Below are positions 1 to 7,563 of a stretch of 64,000 nucleotides of DNA, piece by piece. The stretch is taken from contig UQUO01000010.1 of assembly GCA_900544295.1 (NCBI GenBank), positions 1-64,000 of the forward strand. Direction: 5' to 3'. Origin of the DNA: an uncultured Eubacteriales bacterium. GTDB lineage: Bacteria; Bacillota; Clostridia; Oscillospirales; Oscillospiraceae. The translations under genes and the position numbers were made by a program. Every line of letters begins with the position of its first letter. Positions within the stretch are counted from its first letter, which is position 1. The notes beneath the pieces are model-generated. The model worked only from the letters and a program-made list of their open reading frames with translations, ran no database searches and was not told the origin of the DNA.

Positions 1-33
1 AAAGGGGGAACCCTCGCCGGGGGTTCCCCCTTT
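1..33. terminator. Terminator-like hairpin at the window edge
   Basis: Thirteen bases (1-13, AAAGGGGGAACCC) pair perfectly with 21-33 around a 7-base loop. The A-rich and T-rich ends make it read as a bidirectional intrinsic terminator, presumably for a gene just outside the window. Confidence 0.6.
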
Positions 34-118
34 GCGGGCGGCCTAAGCCGCCCGCAGCCTCACGCACTTCCATAACGCCGGTGGTGAACGAACGCCGGGC
101 GGGGGTGGAATCCCGCCC
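34..118. other. Two further hairpins, no gene
   Basis: GCGGGCGGC at 34-42 pairs with 47-55 (loop CTAA), and GGGCGGG at 97-103 pairs with 112-118. Neither has a T-tract. No open frame or recognised RNA family was found in bases 34-150. It may be the tail of a structured transcript or simply a cluster of intergenic repeats. Confidence 0.4.
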
Positions 119-153
119 AAACAGCGACAAGCGCCATTGTCCTTTTAACACTA

Positions 154-180
154 AAAATGCCGCCCATTGGGCGGCATTTT
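154..180 (-). terminator. ricT terminator
   Basis: A perfect 12-bp stem (154-165 with 169-180, AAAATGCCGCCC arms) has a 3-base loop. It is followed on the minus strand by T residues. It sits 8 bases beyond the ricT stop codon and ends the holB-ricT unit. Confidence 0.85.
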
Positions 181-187
181 CAACGCT

Positions 188-1453
188 TTATTCCTCGCCC
201 TGCTTGGGCTGTTTGGGCTTGCCGCCCTGAGGACGGCGGCGGCGGTTCGAGGGGCGGCGGGACTGGCCCTCGCCGCGCTCCTTGGCGCCCTCTTTGGGCT
301 CTTTGGGCTCGCGCGGGGCCTGGGCTCGGTTCTGCTCGCGCCGGGGCCTGGGCTCACGCTGTTCCTTGGGCTCGCGCGGTTCTTTGGACTCGCGGTGCTC
401 GCGCGGCTCCTTGTCGGGGGCGGGCTTGGCGTCCTGGCGCTTGCCGCGGCCGCGGCCGCCCTGGCGCTTGCGGACCGGCACCTCGGAGGCGGGCTTGCGC
501 GCGGCGGGCTCGCTCTCGGCGGCCTCGACGGGGTAGAAGCGGGGTTTCGCCTCCGCGGCTGCCTCGGGCTCTTCCTCCGCACGCTCAGGCGCGGGCCGAT
601 TCTTGAGCAGCTGGGGCAGGGGCTCGCCCGGCTTGGGCCGCCCGCCGGGTATGGCCGCTACCTCGTCGGCGGAGTAGGTTTTGAAGACGTCCTCGCCTTC
701 TCCGTCCAGCTTCACCTTCACGGTGCGGCGCAGGAGATTCACCTGCGTGACGTTGCCGTAGCCCGCGGGCGTCTCGACAAAGGCGCCGTTTTTAGGCACG
801 GTCTTGACGAGGTCCTCGTAGGCCTCCTCCTCGTAGCGCAGGCAGCACATGAGCCTGCCGCAGGTGCCGGAGATCTTGCTGGGGTTCAGGGACATGGACT
901 GGATCTTCGCCATTTTTGTGGAGACTGGCTGGAAATCGTCCAGGAACTGGCTGCAGCAGAAGGGCCGGCCGCAGATGCCGATGCCGCCCAGCATCTTCGC
1001 CTCGTCGCGCACGCCGATCTGGCGCAGCTCGATGCGGTTGCGGAAGACGGAGGCGAGGTCCTTGACGAGCTCGCGGAAGTCCACGCGCCCGTCGGAGGTG
1101 AAGAAAAAGGTTATCTTGTTCCCCTCAAAGCTGCACTCGACGTCTACGAGCTTCATGTCGAGGCCGTGGTCCTCGATCTTCTTTTTGCAGATGCCGAAGG
1201 CCTCGCGCTCGCGGTTCTTGTTTATCTCCGCGACGCGCAGGTCGTTTTCCGTGGCGATGCGCACCACGGGGCGGATGGGCGGGATGACTTTTTCGTCGGG
1301 GACGTAGTGGTTGCCCATCACGCACTGGGCAAATTCGAGGCCCTTGGAGGTCTCGACAATGACGTCCTGGCCGGGGGAGACGTTGTTCCCGGCGGCGGCG
1401 AAGTAATAGGTCTTGCCGCGGTTTTTGAATTTAACGCTGACAACTTCGGTCAA
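188..1453 (-). CDS. ricT: PSP1-domain regulator RicT (YaaT)
   Basis: A 421-residue PSP1-family protein. In Bacillus, RicT works with RicA and RicF as an iron-sulfur complex that promotes RNase Y-dependent mRNA maturation and affects Spo0A phosphorylation and competence. The conserved cysteine groups are visible: C161, C166 and C167 in CGRPFCC, and C198, C203 and C204 in CGRLMCC. These match the cluster ligands known for the family. Residues from about 290 to the end are a long R/K/E/P-rich, probably disordered tail that the Bacillus protein lacks. The start is TTG at 1453, 5 bases after GAGGAAG. The nearby ATG is out of frame. It follows holB by 10 bases, the usual Firmicute order. Confidence 0.93.
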   Translation of the reverse strand: MTEVVSVKFKNRGKTYYFAAAGNNVSPGQDVIVETSKGLEFAQCVMGNHYVPDEKVIPPIRPVVRIATENDLRVAEINKNREREAFGICKKKIEDHGLDMKLVDVECSFEGNKITFFFTSDGRVDFRELVKDLASVFRNRIELRQIGVRDEAKMLGGIGICGRPFCCSQFLDDFQPVSTKMAKIQSMSLNPSKISGTCGRLMCCLRYEEEAYEDLVKTVPKNGAFVETPAGYGNVTQVNLLRRTVKVKLDGEGEDVFKTYSADEVAAIPGGRPKPGEPLPQLLKNRPAPERAEEEPEAAAEAKPRFYPVEAAESEPAARKPASEVPVRKRQGGRGRGKRQDAKPAPDKEPREHRESKEPREPKEQREPRPRREQNRAQAPREPKEPKEGAKERGEGQSRRPSNRRRRPQGGKPKQPKQGEE

Positions 1454-1463
1454 TTTAACTTCC

Positions 1464-2255
1464 TCATTTCCTTACACCGCACACAGCTATGAGGCCGAAC
1501 ACGTGCCTGACGCCGGTGTTGAGCCTGAGCATGGCGGAGCATTTCGCGAAAAGCTCGTCCAATTCGACGCAGCGCCTGGGCGGCAGCTGGGCGCGGCCCT
1601 CCCCGCGCAGGATGTCCGCGAGCTCGCCCCTGGCGGCGGCGAGCATGGCGGAGGCGCGCCGGCCATCCATGTCCTCGTGGGCGAATTCCCAGGCGAGCAG
1701 CCTGGCTCGGCCCCCGTCTTCGAGGGCGGCGAGCAGTTCCAGGGCGTCGGCGGCGGCCTGCTCGTCCCCCGCCTCGTCGGCGTTCTGCCGCAGCAGCACG
1801 CAGCGGGAGCGCACCGTGGGCAGCAGCAGCGCCGGGTTCGAGGCGCACAGGATAAAGGCCGCGCTGGCCGGCGGCTCCTCCAGCAGCTTCAAAAGCGCGT
1901 TCTGCGCGGCGGCGTTCATGCGCTCCGCATCGTGTATGACGTAGACCTTGACGCGCGCCTCGTTCGGCATCACCTGCGCGTCCGCGGAGATGAAGCGCAC
2001 CTGCTCCACGAGTATCTCGCGCCGCTTGCGGCCCTTGTCGTCGAGGGCGGGCGCAACGGAGACAACGTCGGGATGGATGCCGGAAAAGACCTTCCGGCAG
2101 TGCCTGCAATCGCCGCAGGGCCTGTCCCCCGAGGACTCGCAGAGCATGGCGGAGGCCAGCCTGAGCGCCGTGCCGCGCCGAGCCTCCTCCGAGGCCGAGG
2201 CCACGATATAGGCATGTGAGACCCGCTCCCCGGGCCTGAATACGAGCTTATCCAT
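1464..2255 (-). CDS. holB: DNA polymerase III delta-prime subunit
   Basis: A 263-residue clamp-loader subunit that helps load the beta clamp onto primed DNA. The zinc-binding motif CGDCRHCRKVFSGIHPD lies near residue 45. LLKLLEEPP and the SRC-type motif TVRSRCVLL follow, as expected for DnaX/HolB AAA+ proteins. There is no canonical Walker A, normal for delta-prime. The start ATG at 2255 was chosen because the family begins just before the HAY motif. The frame stays open upstream, but those 22 codons overlap a consensus promoter. That promoter places transcription start at or one base before this ATG, so the mRNA looks leaderless. ricT follows after 8 bases. Confidence 0.92.
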   Translation of the reverse strand: MDKLVFRPGERVSHAYIVASASEEARRGTALRLASAMLCESSGDRPCGDCRHCRKVFSGIHPDVVSVAPALDDKGRKRREILVEQVRFISADAQVMPNEARVKVYVIHDAERMNAAAQNALLKLLEEPPASAAFILCASNPALLLPTVRSRCVLLRQNADEAGDEQAAADALELLAALEDGGRARLLAWEFAHEDMDGRRASAMLAAARGELADILRGEGRAQLPPRRCVELDELFAKCSAMLRLNTGVRHVFGLIAVCGVRK

Positions 2256-2262
2256 ACCCTTT

Positions 2263-2291
2263 ATTGTACAATTTTCCTCCGCCGACGTCAA
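2263..2291 (-). promoter_or_regulatory. SigmaA promoter of holB, at leaderless distance
   Basis: On the minus strand TTGACG (2291-2286), a 17-base spacer and TACAAT (2268-2263) are followed by only 7 bases before the holB ATG. The expected start point is base 2256 or 2255. The GGAGG in this stretch lies inside the spacer, so it would not be transcribed. Confidence 0.75.
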
Positions 2292-2320
2292 CAGCCATTC
2301 TGAGGCCCGCGGGCAGGGCA

Positions 2321-2346
2321 AAGCGGCCGCCCTAAGGCGGCCGCTT
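2321..2346 (-). terminator. Terminator of the maltodextrin operon
   Basis: AAGCGGCCGCC at 2321-2331 pairs perfectly with 2336-2346 around CTAA. It lies directly after the amylase stop. The T-tract is short, so termination may be incomplete and could feed into holB. Confidence 0.65.
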
Positions 2347-2350
2347 CTTA

Positions 2351-3871
2351 TTATGCCCTCAAAACCGCGATGGAATAGGCCGGGAGGTTGAGTTTTCCGC
2401 CCCGGAGGCTGACTTCGCCGTCTCCGGCGCAGAGTTCACCCGTGAGATACAACTCACTGAGGCCGAGCGGGCCGAGTTCGAGCGCGTGCTCGTTTTTGGA
2501 GGGATTGACGACGAGCACGACGCTCTGCCCGTTCCAGCTGCGGCGGATCATGCAGACGTCGCCGAGGCCGCTGTCTATGACCTCGCTCTCGCCTCGCGCT
2601 ATCTCAGGGTTTTCGTTGCGCAGGCGCATCGCGGCTGCGTAGTAGTTGAGCAGGGAGTCGGGATCCTCCAGCTGCTCCGCCACGGAGGGCTGGACGTAGT
2701 TTGCGACAGTGGTGCCGGGCGGGCAGCGCGTGACCTCGGAGAGCGTCGTCCAGAGGACGCCGAGGCGTTTGTCGGGGTCGGTGGCCGAGCCCAGCATGCC
2801 TATCTCGTCGCCGTAGTAGACGTAGGTCCCGCCGCGCATCATGGCCAGCAGGCCCGCGGCCATCTTCTGCTTTTCGACGTCCGGGCCGAGAAAGCTCGCC
2901 GCCCGGGCCGTATCGTGGTTGCCGAGGAAGGGGGCGGGGATGGTGTCCTGCGGCAGGCGCTGCTCCAGCAGCCGCGTTACGTTACCGTAACTCGTGCCGG
3001 GTTCCTTCACGTCGGGGCCGAGTATCTCCTCGATGTAGCCGCCCTGCTGGGCGACGGGGAATAGGAAGAAACTGTCGATGTCCGCCTCGCAGTAGTCGGC
3101 TATCTCATAGAGGTCCGTCCAGGCCTCGCCCACGAGGTAGCAGTCGGGGCTTATGCCCCGCGCCGTCTCGCCGAGCCAGTCGAGGAAAGCGATGTTCTTT
3201 TCCGCGCTGCCCGTGTAGTAGCTCGTCACGGCGTCGAGCCTGAAGCCGTCCACGCCGATGTCCTCGAGCCAGAAGCGGAGGATGTTCTCGATCTCTGCCC
3301 TGACCTCGGGCTCGTCGAGGTTCAGGTCGGGCATGGTGTTCACGAAGCGGCACTCGTAGTAGGCCCCGCCCGCTTTGGCGTAGCCGTCCTGCGGGCTGTC
3401 CGACCAGTTGTACCAGTTCCGGTACTCCGAGTCCTCGCCCGCCTTGGCGCTCAAAAACCAGGGGTGCTCGTTGGAGGTGTGGTTGAGGACGAGGTCTATG
3501 ATGACGTCGATGCCGAGGGAGTGCGCCTTTTCCAGCATGGCGGAGAAGTCCTCCAGCGTGCCGTACTGGGGGTCGATGTCGTAGTAGTCGGTGACGTCGT
3601 ACTTGTGGTAGCTGGGCGAGGGCATTATGGGCATGAGCCAGATGCCGTTCATGCCGAGGCCGGAGATGTAGTCCAGCTTCTCCGCCAGGCCGCCGAGGTC
3701 GCCTATCCTGTCGCCGTCGCTGTCGAAGTAGGAGTAGACGAAGACCTCGTACCAGTTGCGGTATTTGTCGTCGATGACGTTCAGCTCTGCCTCGCGCCGC
3801 TGCTCCCCGCAGGCGGAGAGCAGCAGGCAGAGGGCGAGGAGCAGCGCCGAGGCGCGGGTTGATCTCCTCAT
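2351..3871 (-). CDS. Lipoprotein alpha-amylase (GH13)
   Basis: A 506-residue GH13 hydrolase that should cut alpha-1,4-glucans outside the cell, tethered to the membrane. Residues 1-21 form a lipoprotein signal ending in the lipobox LLSAC, with Cys21 as the anchor. The catalytic motifs are in order: DGFRLDAV with the nucleophile Asp, GEAW with the acid/base Glu, and GNHDTAR with the third Asp. The region-I motif DLVLNHTSNEHPWF is present. The start ATG at 3871 lies 4 bases after the malG stop and begins the signal peptide. The open frame upstream lies within malG. As last gene of the operon it supplies maltodextrins to MalEFG. Confidence 0.9.
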   Translation of the reverse strand: MRRSTRASALLLALCLLLSACGEQRREAELNVIDDKYRNWYEVFVYSYFDSDGDRIGDLGGLAEKLDYISGLGMNGIWLMPIMPSPSYHKYDVTDYYDIDPQYGTLEDFSAMLEKAHSLGIDVIIDLVLNHTSNEHPWFLSAKAGEDSEYRNWYNWSDSPQDGYAKAGGAYYECRFVNTMPDLNLDEPEVRAEIENILRFWLEDIGVDGFRLDAVTSYYTGSAEKNIAFLDWLGETARGISPDCYLVGEAWTDLYEIADYCEADIDSFFLFPVAQQGGYIEEILGPDVKEPGTSYGNVTRLLEQRLPQDTIPAPFLGNHDTARAASFLGPDVEKQKMAAGLLAMMRGGTYVYYGDEIGMLGSATDPDKRLGVLWTTLSEVTRCPPGTTVANYVQPSVAEQLEDPDSLLNYYAAAMRLRNENPEIARGESEVIDSGLGDVCMIRRSWNGQSVVLVVNPSKNEHALELGPLGLSELYLTGELCAGDGEVSLRGGKLNLPAYSIAVLRA

Positions 3872-3875
3872 ATGC

Positions 3876-4727
3876 TCAGCCTTTGACTGCGCCGGCGGTG
3901 AGGCCGCTGACGATGTTCTTGACGAGGCAGAAGTAGAGGATGACGATGGGCACGGCGATGAACACGCTGCCCGCGGCGAAGCGCGCGAACTGGGTGTCCG
4001 GCATGGAGTAGAGGCCGACGGCGACGGTCCACATCTCGCGCTCCTTGAGCAGGAGCTTGGGCAGCAGGCAGTCGCTCCAGGGCCAGGCAAACTGGGTGAG
4101 GGCGGTGTAGACCAGCATGGGCTTTGAAAGCGGCAGGGTTATCTTGGTGAAGATCTGCAGCTGGTTCGCCCCGTCGATGGTCGCTGCCTCGTGGATGGTG
4201 TAAGGGATGGAGTCAAAGTAGCCCTTCTGCACGAGATAACCCAGCGGCGCGGTGCAGGAGTAGTAGAAGATGAGGGACTCAAGGCTGTTCAGGAGATTCA
4301 GCTGGCCCATGATTATGTAAACCGCAGTCATACCCATGAAGCCGGGGAACATACCGAGCAGCAGCGTGGTCTTGCGTATGGTGTCGCGGCCCTTGAAGCG
4401 GAAGCGGCTCATTACGTAGCCAGTGAGTATGGTGAGCAGCGTGCCGATGATGCAGGTCATGGTCGCGACGTAGAGGGTGTTGAGGAACCAGCGCCCGTAG
4501 GGGTAGAGCCCGTTCACATCATCGGTGAAGAGGTCCACAAAGGTCTGGACGGAGAACTCCTCGGGGAAGAAGCCGGAGAAGGAATGGATGTCGCCGCTCT
4601 TGGAGAAGGAGGCCGCGATGAGCCAGACGCAGGGGAAGAGGAAGATGAGCGATATGACGATGAGAATGAGGTAAGTGACGATGTTGTCGGCGATCCTTGC
4701 CGTCCTGATGCTGCCTTCTTTTTTCAC
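3876..4727 (-). CDS. malG: Maltodextrin ABC transporter permease, MalG type
   Basis: A 283-residue membrane permease with about six transmembrane segments. The MalFG-type EAA loop EAATIDGANQLQIFTKITLP binds the ATPase. The C-terminal hydrophobic segment ends in LTAGAVKG, a typical MalG ending. The start is GTG at 4727, inside the end of malF (overlap GTGA, 4 bases), which indicates translational coupling. No ATP-binding subunit is encoded in this locus. Gram-positive relatives often share a MsmK/MalK-type ATPase encoded elsewhere. Confidence 0.92.
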   Translation of the reverse strand: MKKEGSIRTARIADNIVTYLILIVISLIFLFPCVWLIAASFSKSGDIHSFSGFFPEEFSVQTFVDLFTDDVNGLYPYGRWFLNTLYVATMTCIIGTLLTILTGYVMSRFRFKGRDTIRKTTLLLGMFPGFMGMTAVYIIMGQLNLLNSLESLIFYYSCTAPLGYLVQKGYFDSIPYTIHEAATIDGANQLQIFTKITLPLSKPMLVYTALTQFAWPWSDCLLPKLLLKEREMWTVAVGLYSMPDTQFARFAAGSVFIAVPIVILYFCLVKNIVSGLTAGAVKG

Positions 4728-6037
4728 TGGAACGTCTCCTCCCTCTTATAAGCCGCAGAGCGGACGTAGACGATGAGCGAGAGCGTGCCGGTGATGATGA
4801 AGATGACCAGGCTTATCGCCGCGCCTATCGAATAGTAGTTGTTGCTGACGGAGAGGTTGTAGAGCCAGTTGATGAGCAGGTCCGTGTCGCTGGCGAGGAA
4901 GTAGTCGGCGTAGTTGCTCTGCAGGCCGGAGCGCAGGAAGAAGTAGATGCCGAAGTTGTTGAAGTTGCCGACGAACTGGCCTATGAGCACGGGGGTTATC
5001 GAGAACACGACAAAGGGCAGGGTTATCTTGCGGAACTGGGTGAACTTGCCCGCGCCGTCTATGGAGGCGGCCTCGTAGAGCTGGGTGTCGATGTTCGAGA
5101 GTATGCCCGTGGTCATGAGCATGATGGAGGGGATGGCTATCCAGGCGTTCACGAAGAAGCCTATGCCGCGGGCCCACCACTTGGCGCTCTCGACGTTGGA
5201 GAGGAAGAAGATGGCCTCGTGGCCGTTGCTCGTGAGCAGCTGGTTTATGGGGCCGCTCTGGGAGAACATGAACTTGAAGCCCAGCATGGTGATGAAGCCG
5301 GGGATGGCGTAGGCGAGGATGGGGAAGGAACGCCATATTTTTGAGCCCTTGACGTTCTTCTTGTTGAGGATGAGCGCGATGGCCAGGCCGCCGAAGAAGT
5401 TGATGGAGGTGGAGACGACGGCCCATATGACGTTCCAGCCGAGTATCTTGCCGAAGGTGCTGCCCACGTTGCCGACGCCGAGTATCTTCTGCCAGGCGGA
5501 GAGGCTCCAACTGGCGAGCACGGGGTGCACGACCTCGCCGCCGAAATCCGTGAAGGCGATGAGTATCATGAAGACGATGGGCAGTATGGAGAACATCGCG
5601 ACGCCGATGAGCGGCAGCACGAGCGCGGAGAGGTAGAATTTCCCGTCCGCCGCGTAGGCGATGGATTCGCGGAAGCTGTGTGGTTTTTTGCCCTTCGCCG
5701 CCTCGCGGGAGGTGAAGAGCACGTCCTTCACATTGGATATGTACAGCGCGACGGTGAAGATGAGCACGACGACCGCGAAGAGGCCCATGATGAGCATCTG
5801 CATGGAGTTGTCGCCCTCAATACCCAGCCAGAGGTTCTCCTGCTGGGTGCCGAGAGTGAAGATGCCGATTATGTCCTTCACACCCCGGGACACGAAGTAG
5901 ATGACGAGGCCCGCAAGGCTCAGAAGGTACAAGAGACCCTTTACTATCTGACCATAGCAAAGCTGGCCGAGGCCCATGACGACGAAGGAGAGCTTCGCCT
6001 TCCACGGGACCGAGCTCAGCCCGGCAGTCTTAGTCAT
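4724..6037 (-). CDS. malF: Maltodextrin ABC transporter permease, MalF type
   Basis: A 437-residue permease. The first 130 or so residues carry extra hydrophobic helices (QLCYGQIVKGLLYLLSLAGL and a second pair) before the transporter core, as in Gram-positive MalF/MdxF proteins. The core has an EAA motif, EAASIDGAGKFTQFRKITLP. The start ATG at 6037 follows a strong site GAGGGGGGAACAACA. An upstream in-frame start would lie within the malE-malF gap without better signals. The partners are malE (35 bases upstream) and malG (overlapping). Confidence 0.92.
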   Translation of the reverse strand: MTKTAGLSSVPWKAKLSFVVMGLGQLCYGQIVKGLLYLLSLAGLVIYFVSRGVKDIIGIFTLGTQQENLWLGIEGDNSMQMLIMGLFAVVVLIFTVALYISNVKDVLFTSREAAKGKKPHSFRESIAYAADGKFYLSALVLPLIGVAMFSILPIVFMILIAFTDFGGEVVHPVLASWSLSAWQKILGVGNVGSTFGKILGWNVIWAVVSTSINFFGGLAIALILNKKNVKGSKIWRSFPILAYAIPGFITMLGFKFMFSQSGPINQLLTSNGHEAIFFLSNVESAKWWARGIGFFVNAWIAIPSIMLMTTGILSNIDTQLYEAASIDGAGKFTQFRKITLPFVVFSITPVLIGQFVGNFNNFGIYFFLRSGLQSNYADYFLASDTDLLINWLYNLSVSNNYYSIGAAISLVIFIITGTLSLIVYVRSAAYKREETFQ

Positions 6038-6072
6038 TGTTGTTCCCCCCTCTGTCTGTCGGTCCCGGTGGT

Positions 6073-7560
6073 TTATGAGAGCGTGAAGATGCCGTCGTAA
6101 ATCTGGCTGCACACGTTTTCCAGCCCGGCCTGGATCTTTTCGACCGTCTCATACTTTGTGGGTTCGCCACGGTTGCCGGAGAGGGCGTCGGTGGCCAGCT
6201 CGACGAAGAAGCTCTCGGAGGGAGTCCAGAGCTGGCTGACGGCGTTGATGGCGGGCATGATGTCGACGTTGCCGTTCTCGAGCCTGTCGAAGACGGCGGC
6301 GACGGTCGCGTCGGTTTCACCGATGGTGTCGGCGGCGTCGGCGCGGGCCGGGGTGATGCCGAGCATCTCGTTGCGCAGAACCACCTGCTCATAGTCGGCG
6401 GCGAACTTCACGAAGGCCAGGGCCGCGTTGGGGCATTTGGTGTAGGAGGAGATGCCGTAGCCGTTTACGCCGCCCATCATCTTGGTTTCGAGGGTGAGGT
6501 TTTCCATGTCGGTTATGGTGTCCTGCCAGGCGTCGGCGGTGAGGTCGCCGGAGACGGGCAGGCGGGGGACGGCTATCATTTTGAGGTCGGCCTCGGCCTC
6601 TTCCTCGGTCCAGCCGTTGTTGACCATTTCCTTGATGAACATGCTGCGCACGTCGGGGGTGGTGACGGTGCAGAGCATCTTGCCCTTGGCGAGGTAGGAG
6701 TAGGCGGAGGAGGCGAAGTCCTTGGCGACTATCTCGGTGTTGTTCATGAGCTCTGCCCACTGGCGGATCATCCAGGCGCCCTGCGCGGCGTCGCCTGCGG
6801 CGAGGCCGATGTCCTCGGGGTTCGTGTTGTTCTCGCCGAAGATGTAGCCGCCGAAGGTGAAGAGGTAGCCAGTCATGAAATAGGTGTCAACAAGCTCGTC
6901 GAGGTAGCCGTACTCGGTCTTGCCGCCGTTCTCCTGGGTCTCTTTGCTGAAGGCGTAGAGCGCGGTGTAGGTCTCGAAGAAGTCGGGGGTGCCGTTGGCG
7001 TTCACGTCCCAGTCCGTCTCCCAGTTGTCGGGCAGCATGGACTCGATGTAGTAGAGCATGCCGGTCTGGACGTTGATGGGTACGCCGCAGTAGTAGGTGG
7101 CGCCGTCCATGTTGAGGGCATATGCGTTCCAGGCGCTCTCGGGGATCTGGTCGGCATAGCCGAGGCTGTCGATGGGCAGGGGCAGGATATGCTGGTTCTC
7201 GGCGTACTGCATGATGATGTCGTTGGCCTGATACCAGACGTCCGGGCCGTAGCCGTAGGGGCCGTCGGAGGCGAGGTCGGAGTACTGGTCGGTGTTCATG
7301 CGCTCGGCGGAGATGCCCTGGTCCGCATAGGCCTCGTTGAAGGCGTTTATGAGTTCCTCGACGTAGCCGAGCTCGACAGCGGTGTCGTTTTCGAGCACCT
7401 TGACGACGGCGCCCTCTTCCAGCTCGCCGGAGAACTTGGCCATGATGCCGTCGTTGGCGGCGCCGCCCTGCTGCTCCTCACGGCCGGAGCCGCAGGCCGC
7501 AAGGGCGAACACCAGAGCCAGCGCCATGACCAGCGCCGCAATGCGTTTCATCGTTTTCAT
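6073..7560 (-). CDS. malE: Maltodextrin-binding lipoprotein, MalE type
   Basis: A 495-residue extracellular solute-binding protein of the carbohydrate-uptake-1 family. It has a lipoprotein signal ending in ALAAC with Cys23 as lipid anchor. The mature protein is longer than E. coli MalE. Its aromatic-rich body (YGYGPDVWYQAND, YLFTFGGYIFG) resembles sugar-binding clefts. It would capture maltodextrins and deliver them to MalFG. It starts 3 bases after the neopullulanase gene stop, so the two are co-transcribed. Sugar specificity is inferred from the amylase neighbours. Confidence 0.88.
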   Translation of the reverse strand: MKTMKRIAALVMALALVFALAACGSGREEQQGGAANDGIMAKFSGELEEGAVVKVLENDTAVELGYVEELINAFNEAYADQGISAERMNTDQYSDLASDGPYGYGPDVWYQANDIIMQYAENQHILPLPIDSLGYADQIPESAWNAYALNMDGATYYCGVPINVQTGMLYYIESMLPDNWETDWDVNANGTPDFFETYTALYAFSKETQENGGKTEYGYLDELVDTYFMTGYLFTFGGYIFGENNTNPEDIGLAAGDAAQGAWMIRQWAELMNNTEIVAKDFASSAYSYLAKGKMLCTVTTPDVRSMFIKEMVNNGWTEEEAEADLKMIAVPRLPVSGDLTADAWQDTITDMENLTLETKMMGGVNGYGISSYTKCPNAALAFVKFAADYEQVVLRNEMLGITPARADAADTIGETDATVAAVFDRLENGNVDIMPAINAVSQLWTPSESFFVELATDALSGNRGEPTKYETVEKIQAGLENVCSQIYDGIFTLS

Positions 7561-7563
7561 TCT

